DNA of 56,868 nt from Ruminococcus sp. (GTDB lineage: Bacteria > Bacillota > Clostridia > Oscillospirales > Ruminococcaceae). Shown piece after piece: positions 15,591 through 23,874 of this stretch. The first letter of the stretch is position 1, and every line of letters starts with the position of its first letter. The stretch spans positions 1 through 56,868 of the forward strand of contig JAFVFL010000003.1 in NCBI GenBank assembly GCA_017475555.1, read 5' to 3'. The notes under the pieces are model-generated. The model saw nothing but the letters and a program-made list of their open reading frames with translations. It was not told the origin of the DNA and did not search any database. The position numbers and the translations under genes are program-made.

Positions 15591-15983
15591 TCTCTTGTAT
15601 TTGAATACAGTTTAATGATATTACACTATGCCTGTCAGAATATAACATATGCACCTGTAAAGCCGGCTGTAAAAGCCCCCTGAACGCTGTAAAAAATGAA
15701 GCACGACCCAAGCTGTAAAGCACAAAAGGGCTATGACCTCAGAAAAGGCTCGTATTCAGCATATCGGAAATTACCGGCAGTTATCGACAGTTATCAGCGG
15801 TCATATCCACGCAGGCGGCAGATGAGTGATATCTCGTCCGGAGTAAAGCTATGTACAGATTTCCTTAAATCAAAATACTCAATTGAGGAAATGATATTAA
15901 TATATTTTCAGCATACCTTTATTCCGGATTTGATATAACTCCAAAAAATGATTGATATAAAATTCACATTTTCCTCTACCAGC

Positions 15984-16655
15984 TCACTCCTCCGTATCTT
16001 CCTCCTCAGAGCTGTCAGCCCCGCCGTCAATACTGTTGAGCTGATACGACAGAGTAGTAAGGCTGTCGCCAAGATGAACATTCTCGACCGCAGCGTCACT
16101 GTGGCTTATACGCAGGTCAAAGTGTGTGAAATTCCAGAACGCCCTGACTCCGCAGCGTATCAGCCTGTCTGCCTCCTCCTCTGCACCAGCCTTCGGTATG
16201 CAGAGTATCGCAGCGACCGGGTGATGCTTCTCGCAGAAGCTCTCAAGCTGTGCGATATCGTGTATCTCCAGCTCGCCGATCTTAATACCGAACAGGTCAG
16301 GATTTGAATCGAATATCCCGATAAGCTCGAAGCCCCTGTTGACGAAATCTATATGCGAAGCAAGTGCCCTGCCAAGATTTCCCGCTCCGAGAAGTATCAT
16401 AGGAGCCCTTTTGTCCAGACCAAGTATCTTTCCGATCTCGCCCCTCAGCTCCTTTACGTTATAGCCGTAGCCCTGCTGTCCGAATTCACCGAAGCAGTTG
16501 AAATCCTGCCGTATCTGTGAGGCGGTAAGCCCCATTTTTTCAGCAAGCTCCCTCGATGATATCCTCGTATACCCGTTGGCTTCAAGATCGCCGAGAAACC
16601 GGTGATATCTCGGAAGCCGTCTTATCACAGAGTTTGAAATGCTGCTTTTTGACAT
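15984..16655 (-). CDS. rex: Redox-sensing transcriptional repressor Rex
   Basis: I set the start at ATG 16655 (MSKSSISNSV), behind a GGGGAGAG site, giving 223 residues; ATG 16679 is an upstream alternative. An N-terminal winged helix (I-S-S-R-E-L-A-E-K-M-G-L-T-A-S-Q-I-R-Q-D, residues ~35-55) is followed by a Rossmann NAD(H) domain with G-A-G-N-L-G-R-A-L-A. Rex dimers bind DNA when NADH is low and release it when NADH is high, classically derepressing fermentative reductases. The gene follows icd closely and is likely cotranscribed with it. The acidic C-terminal tail (S-S-E-E-E-D-T-E-E) is a common feature of low importance. Confidence 0.93.
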   Translation of the reverse strand: MSKSSISNSVIRRLPRYHRFLGDLEANGYTRISSRELAEKMGLTASQIRQDFNCFGEFGQQGYGYNVKELRGEIGKILGLDKRAPMILLGAGNLGRALASHIDFVNRGFELIGIFDSNPDLFGIKIGELEIHDIAQLESFCEKHHPVAAILCIPKAGAEEEADRLIRCGVRAFWNFTHFDLRISHSDAAVENVHLGDSLTTLSYQLNSIDGGADSSEEEDTEE

Positions 16656-16686
16656 CTTTTTCTCTCTCCCCGGCAGCATTGCCGAA

Positions 16687-17898
16687 TCACATTAACCTTT
16701 CAAGTCTTTCCTTTATCTCGTCAAGGAAGGTCTTGGAATCGACCTTTCTCTTGCTTTCAAGCTTCGAGATGAGGTAAAGATCGCCTGTCATCACGCCGTC
16801 CTCGATAGTCTGGATAGTAGCCCTTTCAAGCTTGTCAGCGAAATCGCAAAGCTCAGGCGTTCCGTCAAGCTCGCCTCTCTTGCGGAGTGCTCCGCTCCAT
16901 GCGAAGATAGTAGCTACTGAGTTTGTAGATGTCTCCTCGCCCTTGAGGTACTTGTAATAGTGGCGCTGTACAGTTCCGTGAGCCGCCTCGTACTCATAAA
17001 TACCGTCCGGTGAAACGAGGACAGAGGTCATCATCGCAAGGCTGCCGTATGCTGTGGAGACCATATCAGACATAACGTCGCCGTCGTAGTTCTTGCAAGC
17101 CCAGATGTAGCCGCCGTTGGAGCGGATAACTCTTGCAACTGCGTCATCTATGAGGGTGTAGAAATACTCTATGCCAGCTGCCTCGTATCTGTCCTTGTAC
17201 TCGTTCTCATAGATCTCAGCGAAGATATCCTTGAAGCGGTGGTCGTACTTTTTGGAAATAGTGTCCTTTGTGGCGAACCATACGTCCTGCTTCAGATCAA
17301 GACCATAGTTGAGGCAAGCTCTTGCAAAGCCTGCGATCGAATCATCAAGATTGTGAAGTCCCTGGATTATGCCGTCGCACTTTGTAAAGTCATGTATAAG
17401 CTCACGGGTCTCGTTGCCGTCCTTGTCAGTCACAACAAGCTCAGCCCTGCTCCCCTGCTCAACTCTCATCTCAGTATTCTTGTATACGTCTCCATACGCA
17501 TGACGAGCTATAGTTATCGGCTTCGTCCATGTCGGTATATAGGGCTCGATACCCTTTACGATTATCGGTGTCCTGAAAACAGTTCCGTCAAGGGCAGCAC
17601 GGATAGTTCCGTTCGGGGACTTCCACATCTGTGTAAGGTTGTATTCAGGCATTCTCGCAGCATTGGGAGTGATCGTCGCACACTTTACCGCAACGCCGTA
17701 CTTCTTTGTAGCCTCAGCAGAGTCTATAGTCACCTGATCCTTTGTCTCCTCCCTGTGCTGAAGACCAAGGTCGTAATACTCAGTGTTGAGCTCTACATAT
17801 GGTTCAAGGAGTATCTCCTTTATCCACTGCCAGAGTATCCTTGTCATTTCGTCTCCGTCCATCTCAACGAGCGGAGTTTTCATAGTTATCTTTGCCAT
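16687..17898 (-). CDS. icd: NADP-type isocitrate dehydrogenase
   Basis: The 403-residue enzyme belongs to the eukaryote-like homodimeric IDH subfamily. It has [12 protein letters not shown] for substrate binding, Y-D-G-D-V-M-S-D-M for metal binding, and an A-A-H-G-T-V segment. It oxidises isocitrate to 2-oxoglutarate, probably for glutamate synthesis because no 2-oxoglutarate dehydrogenase is nearby. NADP preference is inferred from subfamily. The ATG follows GGAGG. It lies between a small membrane gene and rex in the acn operon. Confidence 0.92.
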   Translation of the reverse strand: MAKITMKTPLVEMDGDEMTRILWQWIKEILLEPYVELNTEYYDLGLQHREETKDQVTIDSAEATKKYGVAVKCATITPNAARMPEYNLTQMWKSPNGTIRAALDGTVFRTPIIVKGIEPYIPTWTKPITIARHAYGDVYKNTEMRVEQGSRAELVVTDKDGNETRELIHDFTKCDGIIQGLHNLDDSIAGFARACLNYGLDLKQDVWFATKDTISKKYDHRFKDIFAEIYENEYKDRYEAAGIEYFYTLIDDAVARVIRSNGGYIWACKNYDGDVMSDMVSTAYGSLAMMTSVLVSPDGIYEYEAAHGTVQRHYYKYLKGEETSTNSVATIFAWSGALRKRGELDGTPELCDFADKLERATIQTIEDGVMTGDLYLISKLESKRKVDSKTFLDEIKERLERLM

Positions 17899-17942
17899 TG
17901 GGCATACCTCCAGTTCATGTCATTTTATGTGATTCTGTGCGG

Positions 17943-18176
17943 CTATTTCATCACCGCATATGTTATGATCCCTGCAATAAACGCAACTATACCCGAAATA
18001 ACGTTCCGGGATTTTTCACTCAGTCCATTGCTTATTTTTTTAAGCAGCAGCGTCATTCCGAGATATACGACTGCAATGACCGCAAGAGCCGCCCAGTCCT
18101 CCTTAGTCTGAGGGATACGGTATCTTCTTGCGAGCACTGCCGTCATCGGCCCTGAAAAAATAAATGCCTCTGTCAT
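17943..18176 (-). CDS. Small membrane protein, two TM segments
   Basis: This 77-residue protein is of unknown function. It has a hydrophobic segment at about residues 29-46 and another near 60-75, joined by a Lys/Ser-rich loop (K-K-I-S-N-G-L-S-E-K-S-R). The ribosome binding site is weak. It sits inside the acn-icd operon, 44 bp upstream of icd. Overall GC content resembles the neighbours and nothing suggests recent transfer. Confidence 0.6.
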   Translation of the reverse strand: MTEAFIFSGPMTAVLARRYRIPQTKEDWAALAVIAVVYLGMTLLLKKISNGLSEKSRNVISGIVAFIAGIITYAVMK

Positions 18177-18200
18177 TTTATATTATCTCAATTCATATCG

Positions 18201-18229
18201 TTTTCTTATCGTATTTTTCTTATCGTATT
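18201..18229. repeat. 14-bp tandem duplication
   Basis: TTTTCTTATCGTATT occurs at 18201-18215 and again at 18215-18229 (period 14 bp), with a degenerate third piece just to the left. It lies between two small membrane genes. It has no obvious function. Confidence 0.6.
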
Positions 18230-18426
18230 TACTTTATCATAGGGAAAAGTATCAGTGCCGACACAGCTGTCAGCAGCACTATCCCTGTGATATCCATTAT
18301 CTTCTGCGGCTTTGTCCAGCCTGCCCTGTAGTGTCTGTAGGTGTTAAGGCTCCAGAACACAAGAACGAGCACCACCAGAAACAGTATGCCGCCGAGTGAG
18401 CCCCGCACATTCTCCCTGCCTGCCAT
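18229..18426 (-). CDS. Small membrane protein, two TM segments
   Basis: I place the start at ATG 18426 (M-A-G-R-E-N-V), behind GAGGAG with good spacing, giving 65 residues; a longer form starting at 18456 would overlap the previous gene. There are two hydrophobic stretches (about residues 10-28 and 46-63) with a basic loop between them (Y-R-H-Y-R-A-G-W-T-K-P-Q-K). Function is unknown. It lies 19 bp after the traX-like gene and is presumably cotranscribed. Confidence 0.6.
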   Translation of the reverse strand: MAGRENVRGSLGGILFLVVLVLVFWSLNTYRHYRAGWTKPQKIMDITGIVLLTAVSALILFPMIK

Positions 18427-18445
18427 ATCCGTGCTCCTCACAGCT

Positions 18446-19261
18446 TCATGCTGCATTATTCATCCGCCAGATCCAGTACAGGATAAGCAGATGACTCGGA
18501 TAATAGACGTAAAACAGCCATTTGTTCACTACCCGCAGGACGCTGCTGCTGCCGCCGCCCCGCTTGCCGTTGTACATGAGCAAAAACGGTACGGGAAGAA
18601 AAAGCCCGAACTGATAGAGCCTGCTGACAAAAAATGAAATACTGTCAAACGCCATGCTGAACGTCGGGAAAAGATACACCAGCACAACTATCGAATAAGC
18701 CAGCAGCTGCCGCTTTCTTCCGGCGTCCCTTGCAAGCTCGAATGCAAGCGTGAAGTAGACCGCATTCACTCCCCAGTCGCATTTTGCCGCAAAATACAGC
18801 AGCAGAACTATCAGCGGTACCTTGAAAGCCATGAAGCCCTTGTCGCCGGGCTTGTAATTCACGATACCGACTGCGATAAGGCACAGTGCAAGGTTTGCGA
18901 TAACGCTCTCCGTGCCCCTGTAGCTCAGGCTCTTGCCCTCGAACAGTGCAAACGGAAAATGTGATATCACGGCAAATATACCAAGCCGAACAAGATATCT
19001 GACATAGCTTTTTGTATGGTGATAGCCCTCAGATATGAAAAAGCACATTATCGGGATAGTCGCCCTGCCGAAGAAGTGCATCACCTGACCCTGAACGGTA
19101 GCTGTCGGCACGAACAGCCATGCGATATGGTCTATAGTCATGCAGACTATCGCAAGCAGCTTCAGTACAGTGGCGTTCAGACCGAAGGCTGTCTCTCCCG
19201 GCGGTGTTTCTGGTGCTGCCGGGGGTGAATTGCCTTCCTGTATTATCTCAGTCTCCTGCAT
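18446..19261 (-). CDS. TraX-family multi-pass membrane protein
   Basis: This 271-residue, strongly hydrophobic protein matches the TraX/acyltransferase-like family, with L-K-L-L-A-I-V-C-M-T-I-D-H-I-A near residues 31-45, then F-F-G-R-A-T-I-P-I-M-C-F-F-I-S-E-G-Y. F-plasmid TraX acetylates pilin, but chromosomal clostridial homologues have no established role. No conjugation genes surround it. Its start shares one base with the aconitase stop (TAATG), so translation is coupled to the TCA enzyme. Confidence 0.8.
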   Translation of the reverse strand: MQETEIIQEGNSPPAAPETPPGETAFGLNATVLKLLAIVCMTIDHIAWLFVPTATVQGQVMHFFGRATIPIMCFFISEGYHHTKSYVRYLVRLGIFAVISHFPFALFEGKSLSYRGTESVIANLALCLIAVGIVNYKPGDKGFMAFKVPLIVLLLYFAAKCDWGVNAVYFTLAFELARDAGRKRQLLAYSIVVLVYLFPTFSMAFDSISFFVSRLYQFGLFLPVPFLLMYNGKRGGGSSSVLRVVNKWLFYVYYPSHLLILYWIWRMNNAA

Positions 19262-21198
19262 TACTTCATTGACTCTCTTGTGTAGTCAAGAAGTCCTCCT
19301 GCAAGCATGATATCCTTTGTTCTGCCCGAAAGCTCACAAAGCACAGGTATCTCAGCACCCGTTGTCTTATTAACGACCGTAAGCTCGCTCTTTCCGTCCT
19401 CGACCGACTTTCTTACATCAGCAAGCACGAGCTGGTCGCCCTGAGATATTTTCTCATAGTCGTCCTCGTTCACAAAGGTGAGCGGAAGTATTCCGGCGTT
19501 TATCAGGTTTGCCCTGTGAATGCGTGCAAAGGACTTCACAAGAACAGCCTTTACGCCGAGATACAGCGGCGCAAGTGCAGCGTGCTCACGTGACGAGCCC
19601 TGTCCGTAGTTCGAGCCGCCGACTATTATGCTCTTTCCGAGTGCCTTAGCCCTCTCCGGGAAGCTCTCGTCACACACAGCAAAGCAGTGCTGTGATATCT
19701 TCGGTATATTTGAACGCAGCGGGAGAATCTTAGCTCCTGCCGGCATGATGTGGTCTGTGGTTATATTGTCGCCGACCTTGAGCGATACCGGTGCGTCGAT
19801 AGTCTCAAGCAGCGGAGATGTCTCCGGATAGGGCTTTATATTCGGTCCTCTGAGTATCTCAACGCTGTCCATATCCTCCTCAGCTGCCGGGGGAACAATC
19901 ATATTGTCGTTTATCGTGAACTCATCAGGCAGAGTGAACTCCGGCATATCGCCAAGCTCTCTCGGATCTGTAAGGTATCCTGTAAGTGCCGATACAGCCG
20001 CCATTTCAGGGGACACAAGGTATATCTGTCCGTCCTTAGTACCGGAGCGTCCCTCGAAGTTTCTGTTGAAGGTACGCAGCGAAATTCCCTTTGAGTTAGG
20101 CGACTGACCCATGCCTATGCACGGGCCGCACGCAGATTCGAGTATCCTTGCACCTGCATCTATGAGTACCGAAAGTGCTCCGTTCTGTGCGAGCATATTG
20201 AGCACCTGCTTTGAGCCGGGTGCGATAGCGAGCGAAACATCGGGGTTCACAGTCTTGCCCTTCAGGATATATGCGACCTTGAGCATATCAAGAAGTGAGG
20301 AATTTGTACATGAGCCGATGCAGACCTGATCTACCTTGAGCTTTCCTATCTCCTCAACAGTCTTTACGTTGTCAGGCGAGTGCGGACAAGCTGCAAGCGG
20401 TACAAGAGTGCTGAGGTCGATATTCACCACCTCATCATACTCTGCATCATCATCAGCCGCAAGCGGAGTCCAGACCTCCTCACGCTTCTGTGCCTTCAGG
20501 AACTGCTTTGTGATCTCGTCAGACGGGAATACAGATGTCGTAGCGCCAAGCTCCGCACCCATATTCGTGATAGTTGCCCTTTCCGGGACTGAAAGTGACT
20601 TAACGCCCTCTCCGGTGTACTCTATGACCTTGCCTACGCCGCCCTTTACAGAAAGCCTGCGGAGGACCTCAAGAATAACGTCCTTTGCAGCTACCCACGG
20701 CTGAAGCTTTCCGGTAAGCTCGACCTTTACGACCTTCGGGCAGGTGATGTAGTATGCACCGCCGCCCATAGCAACAGCAACATCAAGTCCGCCTGCACCG
20801 ATAGCGATCATACCTATACCGCCTCCGGTGGGAGTGTGGCTGTCAGAGCCGATGAGGGTCTTTCCAGGAACGCCGAATCTTTCAAGATGGACCTGGTGGC
20901 AGATACCATTTCCCGGACGTGAGAAATAGATACCGTGCTTCTTTGCAACGCTGCCGATGAAGCGGTGGTCGTCCGCATTCTCGAAGCCGTTCTGGAGCGT
21001 ATTATGGTCTATGTAGGCAACTGAACGCTCAGTCCTTACCCTCGGAACGCCGATAGCTTCAAATTCAAGATAAGCCATAGTTCCTGTAGCGTCCTGAGTG
21101 AGGGTTTGGTCGATACGGATACCGATCTCCTGACCCTTGACGTACTCGCCGTCAACGAGATGTGCCCTGAGTATCTTTTCGGTTAATGTTAAGCCCAT
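19261..21198 (-). CDS. acn: Aconitate hydratase
   Basis: The ~645-residue enzyme converts citrate to isocitrate through aconitate. The [4Fe-4S] ligands appear in C-I-G-S-C-T-N-S-S and A-C-G-P-C-I-G-M-G. The swivel domain has S-N-Y-G-Q-G-S-S-R-E-H-A-A-L. The short length and the sequence G-S-D-S-H-T-P-T-G-G-G-I-G-M point to the bacterial TIGR01342-type aconitase rather than AcnA (~890) or AcnB. The start is set at ATG 21198 (MGLTLTE), 9 bp after AAAGGA; an upstream ATG at 21237 lacks a site. It heads the acn-traX-icd-rex operon, behind a strong promoter overlapped by a Rex-like site. Confidence 0.92.
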   Translation of the reverse strand: MGLTLTEKILRAHLVDGEYVKGQEIGIRIDQTLTQDATGTMAYLEFEAIGVPRVRTERSVAYIDHNTLQNGFENADDHRFIGSVAKKHGIYFSRPGNGICHQVHLERFGVPGKTLIGSDSHTPTGGGIGMIAIGAGGLDVAVAMGGGAYYITCPKVVKVELTGKLQPWVAAKDVILEVLRRLSVKGGVGKVIEYTGEGVKSLSVPERATITNMGAELGATTSVFPSDEITKQFLKAQKREEVWTPLAADDDAEYDEVVNIDLSTLVPLAACPHSPDNVKTVEEIGKLKVDQVCIGSCTNSSLLDMLKVAYILKGKTVNPDVSLAIAPGSKQVLNMLAQNGALSVLIDAGARILESACGPCIGMGQSPNSKGISLRTFNRNFEGRSGTKDGQIYLVSPEMAAVSALTGYLTDPRELGDMPEFTLPDEFTINDNMIVPPAAEEDMDSVEILRGPNIKPYPETSPLLETIDAPVSLKVGDNITTDHIMPAGAKILPLRSNIPKISQHCFAVCDESFPERAKALGKSIIVGGSNYGQGSSREHAALAPLYLGVKAVLVKSFARIHRANLINAGILPLTFVNEDDYEKISQGDQLVLADVRKSVEDGKSELTVVNKTTGAEIPVLCELSGRTKDIMLAGGLLDYTRESMK

Positions 21199-21252
21199 TT
21201 TACTCATTCCTTTCATTGGATACGCCATGAGCGGCATATCATATATATTTTT

Positions 21253-21281
21253 ATTTTACTACAAAAGCCGTACTTTGTCAA
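21253..21281 (-). promoter_or_regulatory. Promoter of the acn-icd-rex operon
   Basis: On the minus strand TTGACA (21281-21276) and TAAAAT (21258-21253) are separated by 17 bp. It is about 55 bp upstream of the chosen acn start. Confidence 0.8.
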
Positions 21282-21292
21282 GAAATAAACAA
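21275..21292 (-). promoter_or_regulatory. Rex-like operator overlapping the acn -35 box
   Basis: The minus strand reads TTGTTTATTTCTTGACAA. It matches TTGTTAA-N4-TTAACAA at 12 of 14 defined positions, and its right half contains the -35 hexamer TTGACA. Binding here would block RNA polymerase, which fits repression by the Rex encoded at the end of the same operon. Confidence 0.6.
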
Positions 21293-21334
21293 TCATTTTA
21301 TTCCCGGCAGGCGGAAAATTGTTAGCATTGCAAA

Positions 21335-21363
21335 ACAAGGCTGTCCCCTACCCGGAGACAGCC
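21335..21363 (-). terminator. Probable terminator after the CrtO-like gene
   Basis: On the minus strand a stem of GGCTGTC with GACAGCC (plus CC/GG pairs inside) is followed by TTGTTTTG. The T run is imperfect, so strength is uncertain. Confidence 0.55.
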
Positions 21364-21938
21364 TCATTGCTGATCTTAGTTCTGCGTTCCGCAAGCCTTA
21401 CAAGCCTCGGACGATTGAATCTCTGAATTATCACGAAGATCATGTCAAACACCGCACCTGCGAGCGAGGTCAGCAGAAACACTGCAAACGACCCGAATTT
21501 GAGAGAAAAAAGCAGCGGCACAAAGCTGATAAGCACATTGATGATATGCACTGTCTCAGCTCTGCACGAAGCGATGATAAGCTCCTGAAATGAATGTCTG
21601 CTGATATCGAACTCCTCCGGTGCATATGTCGGAGCTTTCTTCTTCCATTCCCTGACCCTGAGTCTGCGGTAAAGTCCCTTTTCAAAGCTGAGCGGTTGGA
21701 AATATTTCCTCCGGCAGAACGCTTCATCAATGCGGACAGCCGACAGTATCCCGCCGACAATAAGCCTCACCCCAAAATGGTAAAGCATTGTCATAAACGT
21801 GATACCTAAAGTCCGGAATACACCGAAGCCAGCAGCATTGTACAGCCCGCCGGATATTCCGAGGCCCCCGGCAGATATGAGCGTTAATGACCACATAGCC
21901 CTGAACATAGGGCTTTTCCGCCTGAACCACTCATACAT
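21348..21938 (-). CDS. CrtO-like (glycosyl-4,4'-diaponeurosporenoate acyltransferase family) membrane protein
   Basis: The 196-residue protein shows the pattern I associate with this family: R-K-Y-F-Q-P-L-S-F-E-K-G-L-Y-R-R-L, then V-R-E-W-K-K, then a C-R-A-E-T-V-H-I segment and a C-terminal I-I-Q-R-F-N-R-P-R-L. Hydrophobic segments lie at ~15-70 and ~128-165. The founding member acylates staphyloxanthin precursor in Staphylococcus aureus. No carotenoid genes are visible here, so the substrate is unknown and may be another glycolipid. It overlaps lysA by 8 bp as the last gene of the lon-engB-lysA operon. Confidence 0.6.
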   Translation of the reverse strand: MYEWFRRKSPMFRAMWSLTLISAGGLGISGGLYNAAGFGVFRTLGITFMTMLYHFGVRLIVGGILSAVRIDEAFCRRKYFQPLSFEKGLYRRLRVREWKKKAPTYAPEEFDISRHSFQELIIASCRAETVHIINVLISFVPLLFSLKFGSFAVFLLTSLAGAVFDMIFVIIQRFNRPRLVRLAERRTKISNEAVSG

Positions 21939-23235
21939 CGTTTCTTATGATATCCTCCGGAGTCTCTCTCCTTACGCCAAGCCTTGCCTCTGCATTATTG
22001 ACAAAAACTACCGCAGGCTTCATGACCCTGTTGTAATTTGAGGACATGGAATAGTTATACGCACCTGTCGCAAGTACAGCGATGATATCGCCCGAATCTA
22101 CGTGCTGGATCGGCATATTCTCGCCTATCAGATCGCCGCTCTCACAGCAGCGTCCGGCTATGGTGACTTTTTCTGTACGCTCCTCGCCAGCTCTTGCGGC
22201 AGCTACAGCCTCGTACTCGGACTGATACAGGATATACCTCGGATTATCGGTCATTCCGCCGTCTACGGATATGTATGTGCGTATGCCCGGTATCTCTTTT
22301 CTCGCACCAACAGTATACAGCGTGATACCGGCTGATGCGGCGACAGACCTTCCCGGCTCAAGATAGATATACGGCTGAGCAAGCCCATGCTCACTGCACT
22401 TCTCCTTAACGACTGCCGAAACACGCTCCATATACGCCTCAAGAGGCTTAGGGTCATCGGTGCTGAGGTACTTTATGCCAAAGCCTCCGCCGAGGTTCAG
22501 ACCGGGTATCTCGTAGCCAAGCTCGTCCCTTACCTTTGCGATAAAGTCGAGCATCACGCCTGCTGCGGCTTCAAACGGCGATATATCGAATATCTGCGAA
22601 CCGATGTGGCAGTGTACTCCGACAAGCTTCACATTTTCGCAGCTTATGGACTCCTTTACGGCTTCAAATGCCTCTCCCGTTTCAAGTGCGAACCCGAACT
22701 TGCTGTCGATCTGTCCGGTCATGATGAACTGATGAGTATGAGCGTCGATACCCGGCTTGATACGCAGCATTATGTGCGGCACAGCTCCCATTTCAGCAGC
22801 TATCGCTTCAAGTCTTCTCAGCTCGCTCAGATTATCGACGATGATATGCCCGACACCATGCTCTATCGCATAGTGCAGCTCCTCGTCAGTCTTGTTGTTG
22901 CCGTGGAATCCGACCTTTTCCATAGGAAATCCAGCCTTTACCGCAGTATAAAGCTCCCCCATCGAAACTGCATCAAGCCCGTCGCCCTCACTCGCAACGA
23001 TACGGCACATCTCAAGGCAGGTGAACGCCTTTCCGGCGTAGCACACAAGCCCCCGCCCTCCGTAATGCTTATCAATGCTCTCATGGAACCGCCGGAGATT
23101 CTTCCTTATCTCCTGCTCGTCCATGACATAGAGAGGTGTGCCATACTCAGCCGCAAGCGAAAGAGTATCAGCTCCCCCTATCGTAAGGTGTCCCTCGGCA
23201 TTTACGCCGAGGTTTTCAGTAAGTAACTCTGCCAT
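21931..23235 (-). CDS. lysA: Diaminopimelate decarboxylase
   Basis: The 434-residue PLP enzyme makes L-lysine from meso-diaminopimelate. The PLP Lys lies in V-C-Y-A-G-K-A-F (near residue 48). Also present are H-C-H-I-G-S-Q-I, the glycine-rich N-L-G-G-G-F-G-I, E-P-G-R-S and the active-site C-E-S-G-D near the C-terminus. The start is ATG 23235 with GGAG 8 bp upstream; the in-frame GTG at 23244 is less likely. It lies between engB and the CrtO-like gene. Confidence 0.95.
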   Translation of the reverse strand: MAELLTENLGVNAEGHLTIGGADTLSLAAEYGTPLYVMDEQEIRKNLRRFHESIDKHYGGRGLVCYAGKAFTCLEMCRIVASEGDGLDAVSMGELYTAVKAGFPMEKVGFHGNNKTDEELHYAIEHGVGHIIVDNLSELRRLEAIAAEMGAVPHIMLRIKPGIDAHTHQFIMTGQIDSKFGFALETGEAFEAVKESISCENVKLVGVHCHIGSQIFDISPFEAAAGVMLDFIAKVRDELGYEIPGLNLGGGFGIKYLSTDDPKPLEAYMERVSAVVKEKCSEHGLAQPYIYLEPGRSVAASAGITLYTVGARKEIPGIRTYISVDGGMTDNPRYILYQSEYEAVAAARAGEERTEKVTIAGRCCESGDLIGENMPIQHVDSGDIIAVLATGAYNYSMSSNYNRVMKPAVVFVNNAEARLGVRRETPEDIIRNDV

Positions 23236-23262
23236 GTGCAGCACTCCTTTCTGATAAAAAAT

Positions 23263-23874
23263 TTATTCATCATCAGCGACGCCATTGTCAGCCGTGACTT
23301 CCTCAATTATTTCCCTAAGCTCGTCAACACCCTCTCCGGTAACTGACGAAAACGGTACCGTTGTAATTGCGTCAAACATGGGTATCTCGCTCTGGAATGC
23401 CTCCATTCTCCGCAGTCTTTCGGTCTTTTTCAGCTTGTCCGCCTTTGTCAGCACAAGCACGAACGGAGTTTCCGTATCTATCAGGAAATCTATCATCTTC
23501 ACATCGTCCGCAGTCGGAGCGTGCCGCATATCCACAAGCATAAAGACGAGCCTCAGATCCCTGTCAGCCTCGAAATATCCGCTGATAAGCCCTGACCACC
23601 GCTCCTTTTCGGACTTTGACACCTTTGCATAGCCATAGCCAGGCAGGTCAACGAAATATATATCATCGAGCCGGTAGAAGTTTATCGTTGCTGTCTTTCC
23701 AGGAACTGAGCTCACCCTTGCAAGGCTCTTCCGGTTGAAGATCTTGTTGATGAGCGTGGATTTTCCGACATTGGAATGCCCGGCAAATGCGATCTCTGCA
23801 TTCTCCGGCGGCGGGAGCTGCGACGCCTTTCCGAACGAGGCAGCATACTCCGCCTTGTTGTAGTTAAGCTTCAT
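23263..23874 (-). CDS. engB: Ribosome biogenesis GTPase EngB/YsxC
   Basis: The 203-residue protein has all the G motifs: G-H-S-N-V-G-K-S-T (G1), a G-K-T-A-T-I region (G2), D-L-P-G-Y-G-Y-A (G3) and T-K-A-D-K (G4). YsxC/EngB is an essential GTPase of 50S subunit assembly. The start at 23874 has GGAGGAG just upstream and overlaps the lon end by 11 bp. Longer forms from 23958 would run through lon coding sequence and are unlikely. The lon-engB pairing is common in bacteria. Confidence 0.95.
   Translation of the reverse strand: MKLNYNKAEYAASFGKASQLPPPENAEIAFAGHSNVGKSTLINKIFNRKSLARVSSVPGKTATINFYRLDDIYFVDLPGYGYAKVSKSEKERWSGLISGYFEADRDLRLVFMLVDMRHAPTADDVKMIDFLIDTETPFVLVLTKADKLKKTERLRRMEAFQSEIPMFDAITTVPFSSVTGEGVDELREIIEEVTADNGVADDE

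Larger units (their letters stand above)
15443..15983 (-). other. 541-bp non-coding region between rex and fumC
   Basis: No convincing gene lies here. It holds the fumC promoter (15514-15542), a Rex-like palindrome (15573-15590) and a 6-bp hairpin in the leader (ACCGGG/CCCGGT at about 15480-15500). Four copies of CTGTAAA occur at 15655, 15667, 15687 and 15713. The 9-mer TTGATATAA occurs at 15573, 15930 and 15952. CAGTTATC is repeated in a GC-richer stretch near 15777-15797. No clear terminator with a T run was found after rex, so read-through into fumC is possible. Confidence 0.6.

Noticed and set aside
15443..15983. tRNA or small RNA gene in the long gap.
   Set aside because: No T-loop-like sequence or cloverleaf was recognisable, and the composition is ordinary AT-rich promoter DNA.
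15908..16099. Short minus-strand reading frame overlapping the end of rex.
   Set aside because: It is out of frame with rex, has no ribosome binding site, and has composition typical of shadow frames.
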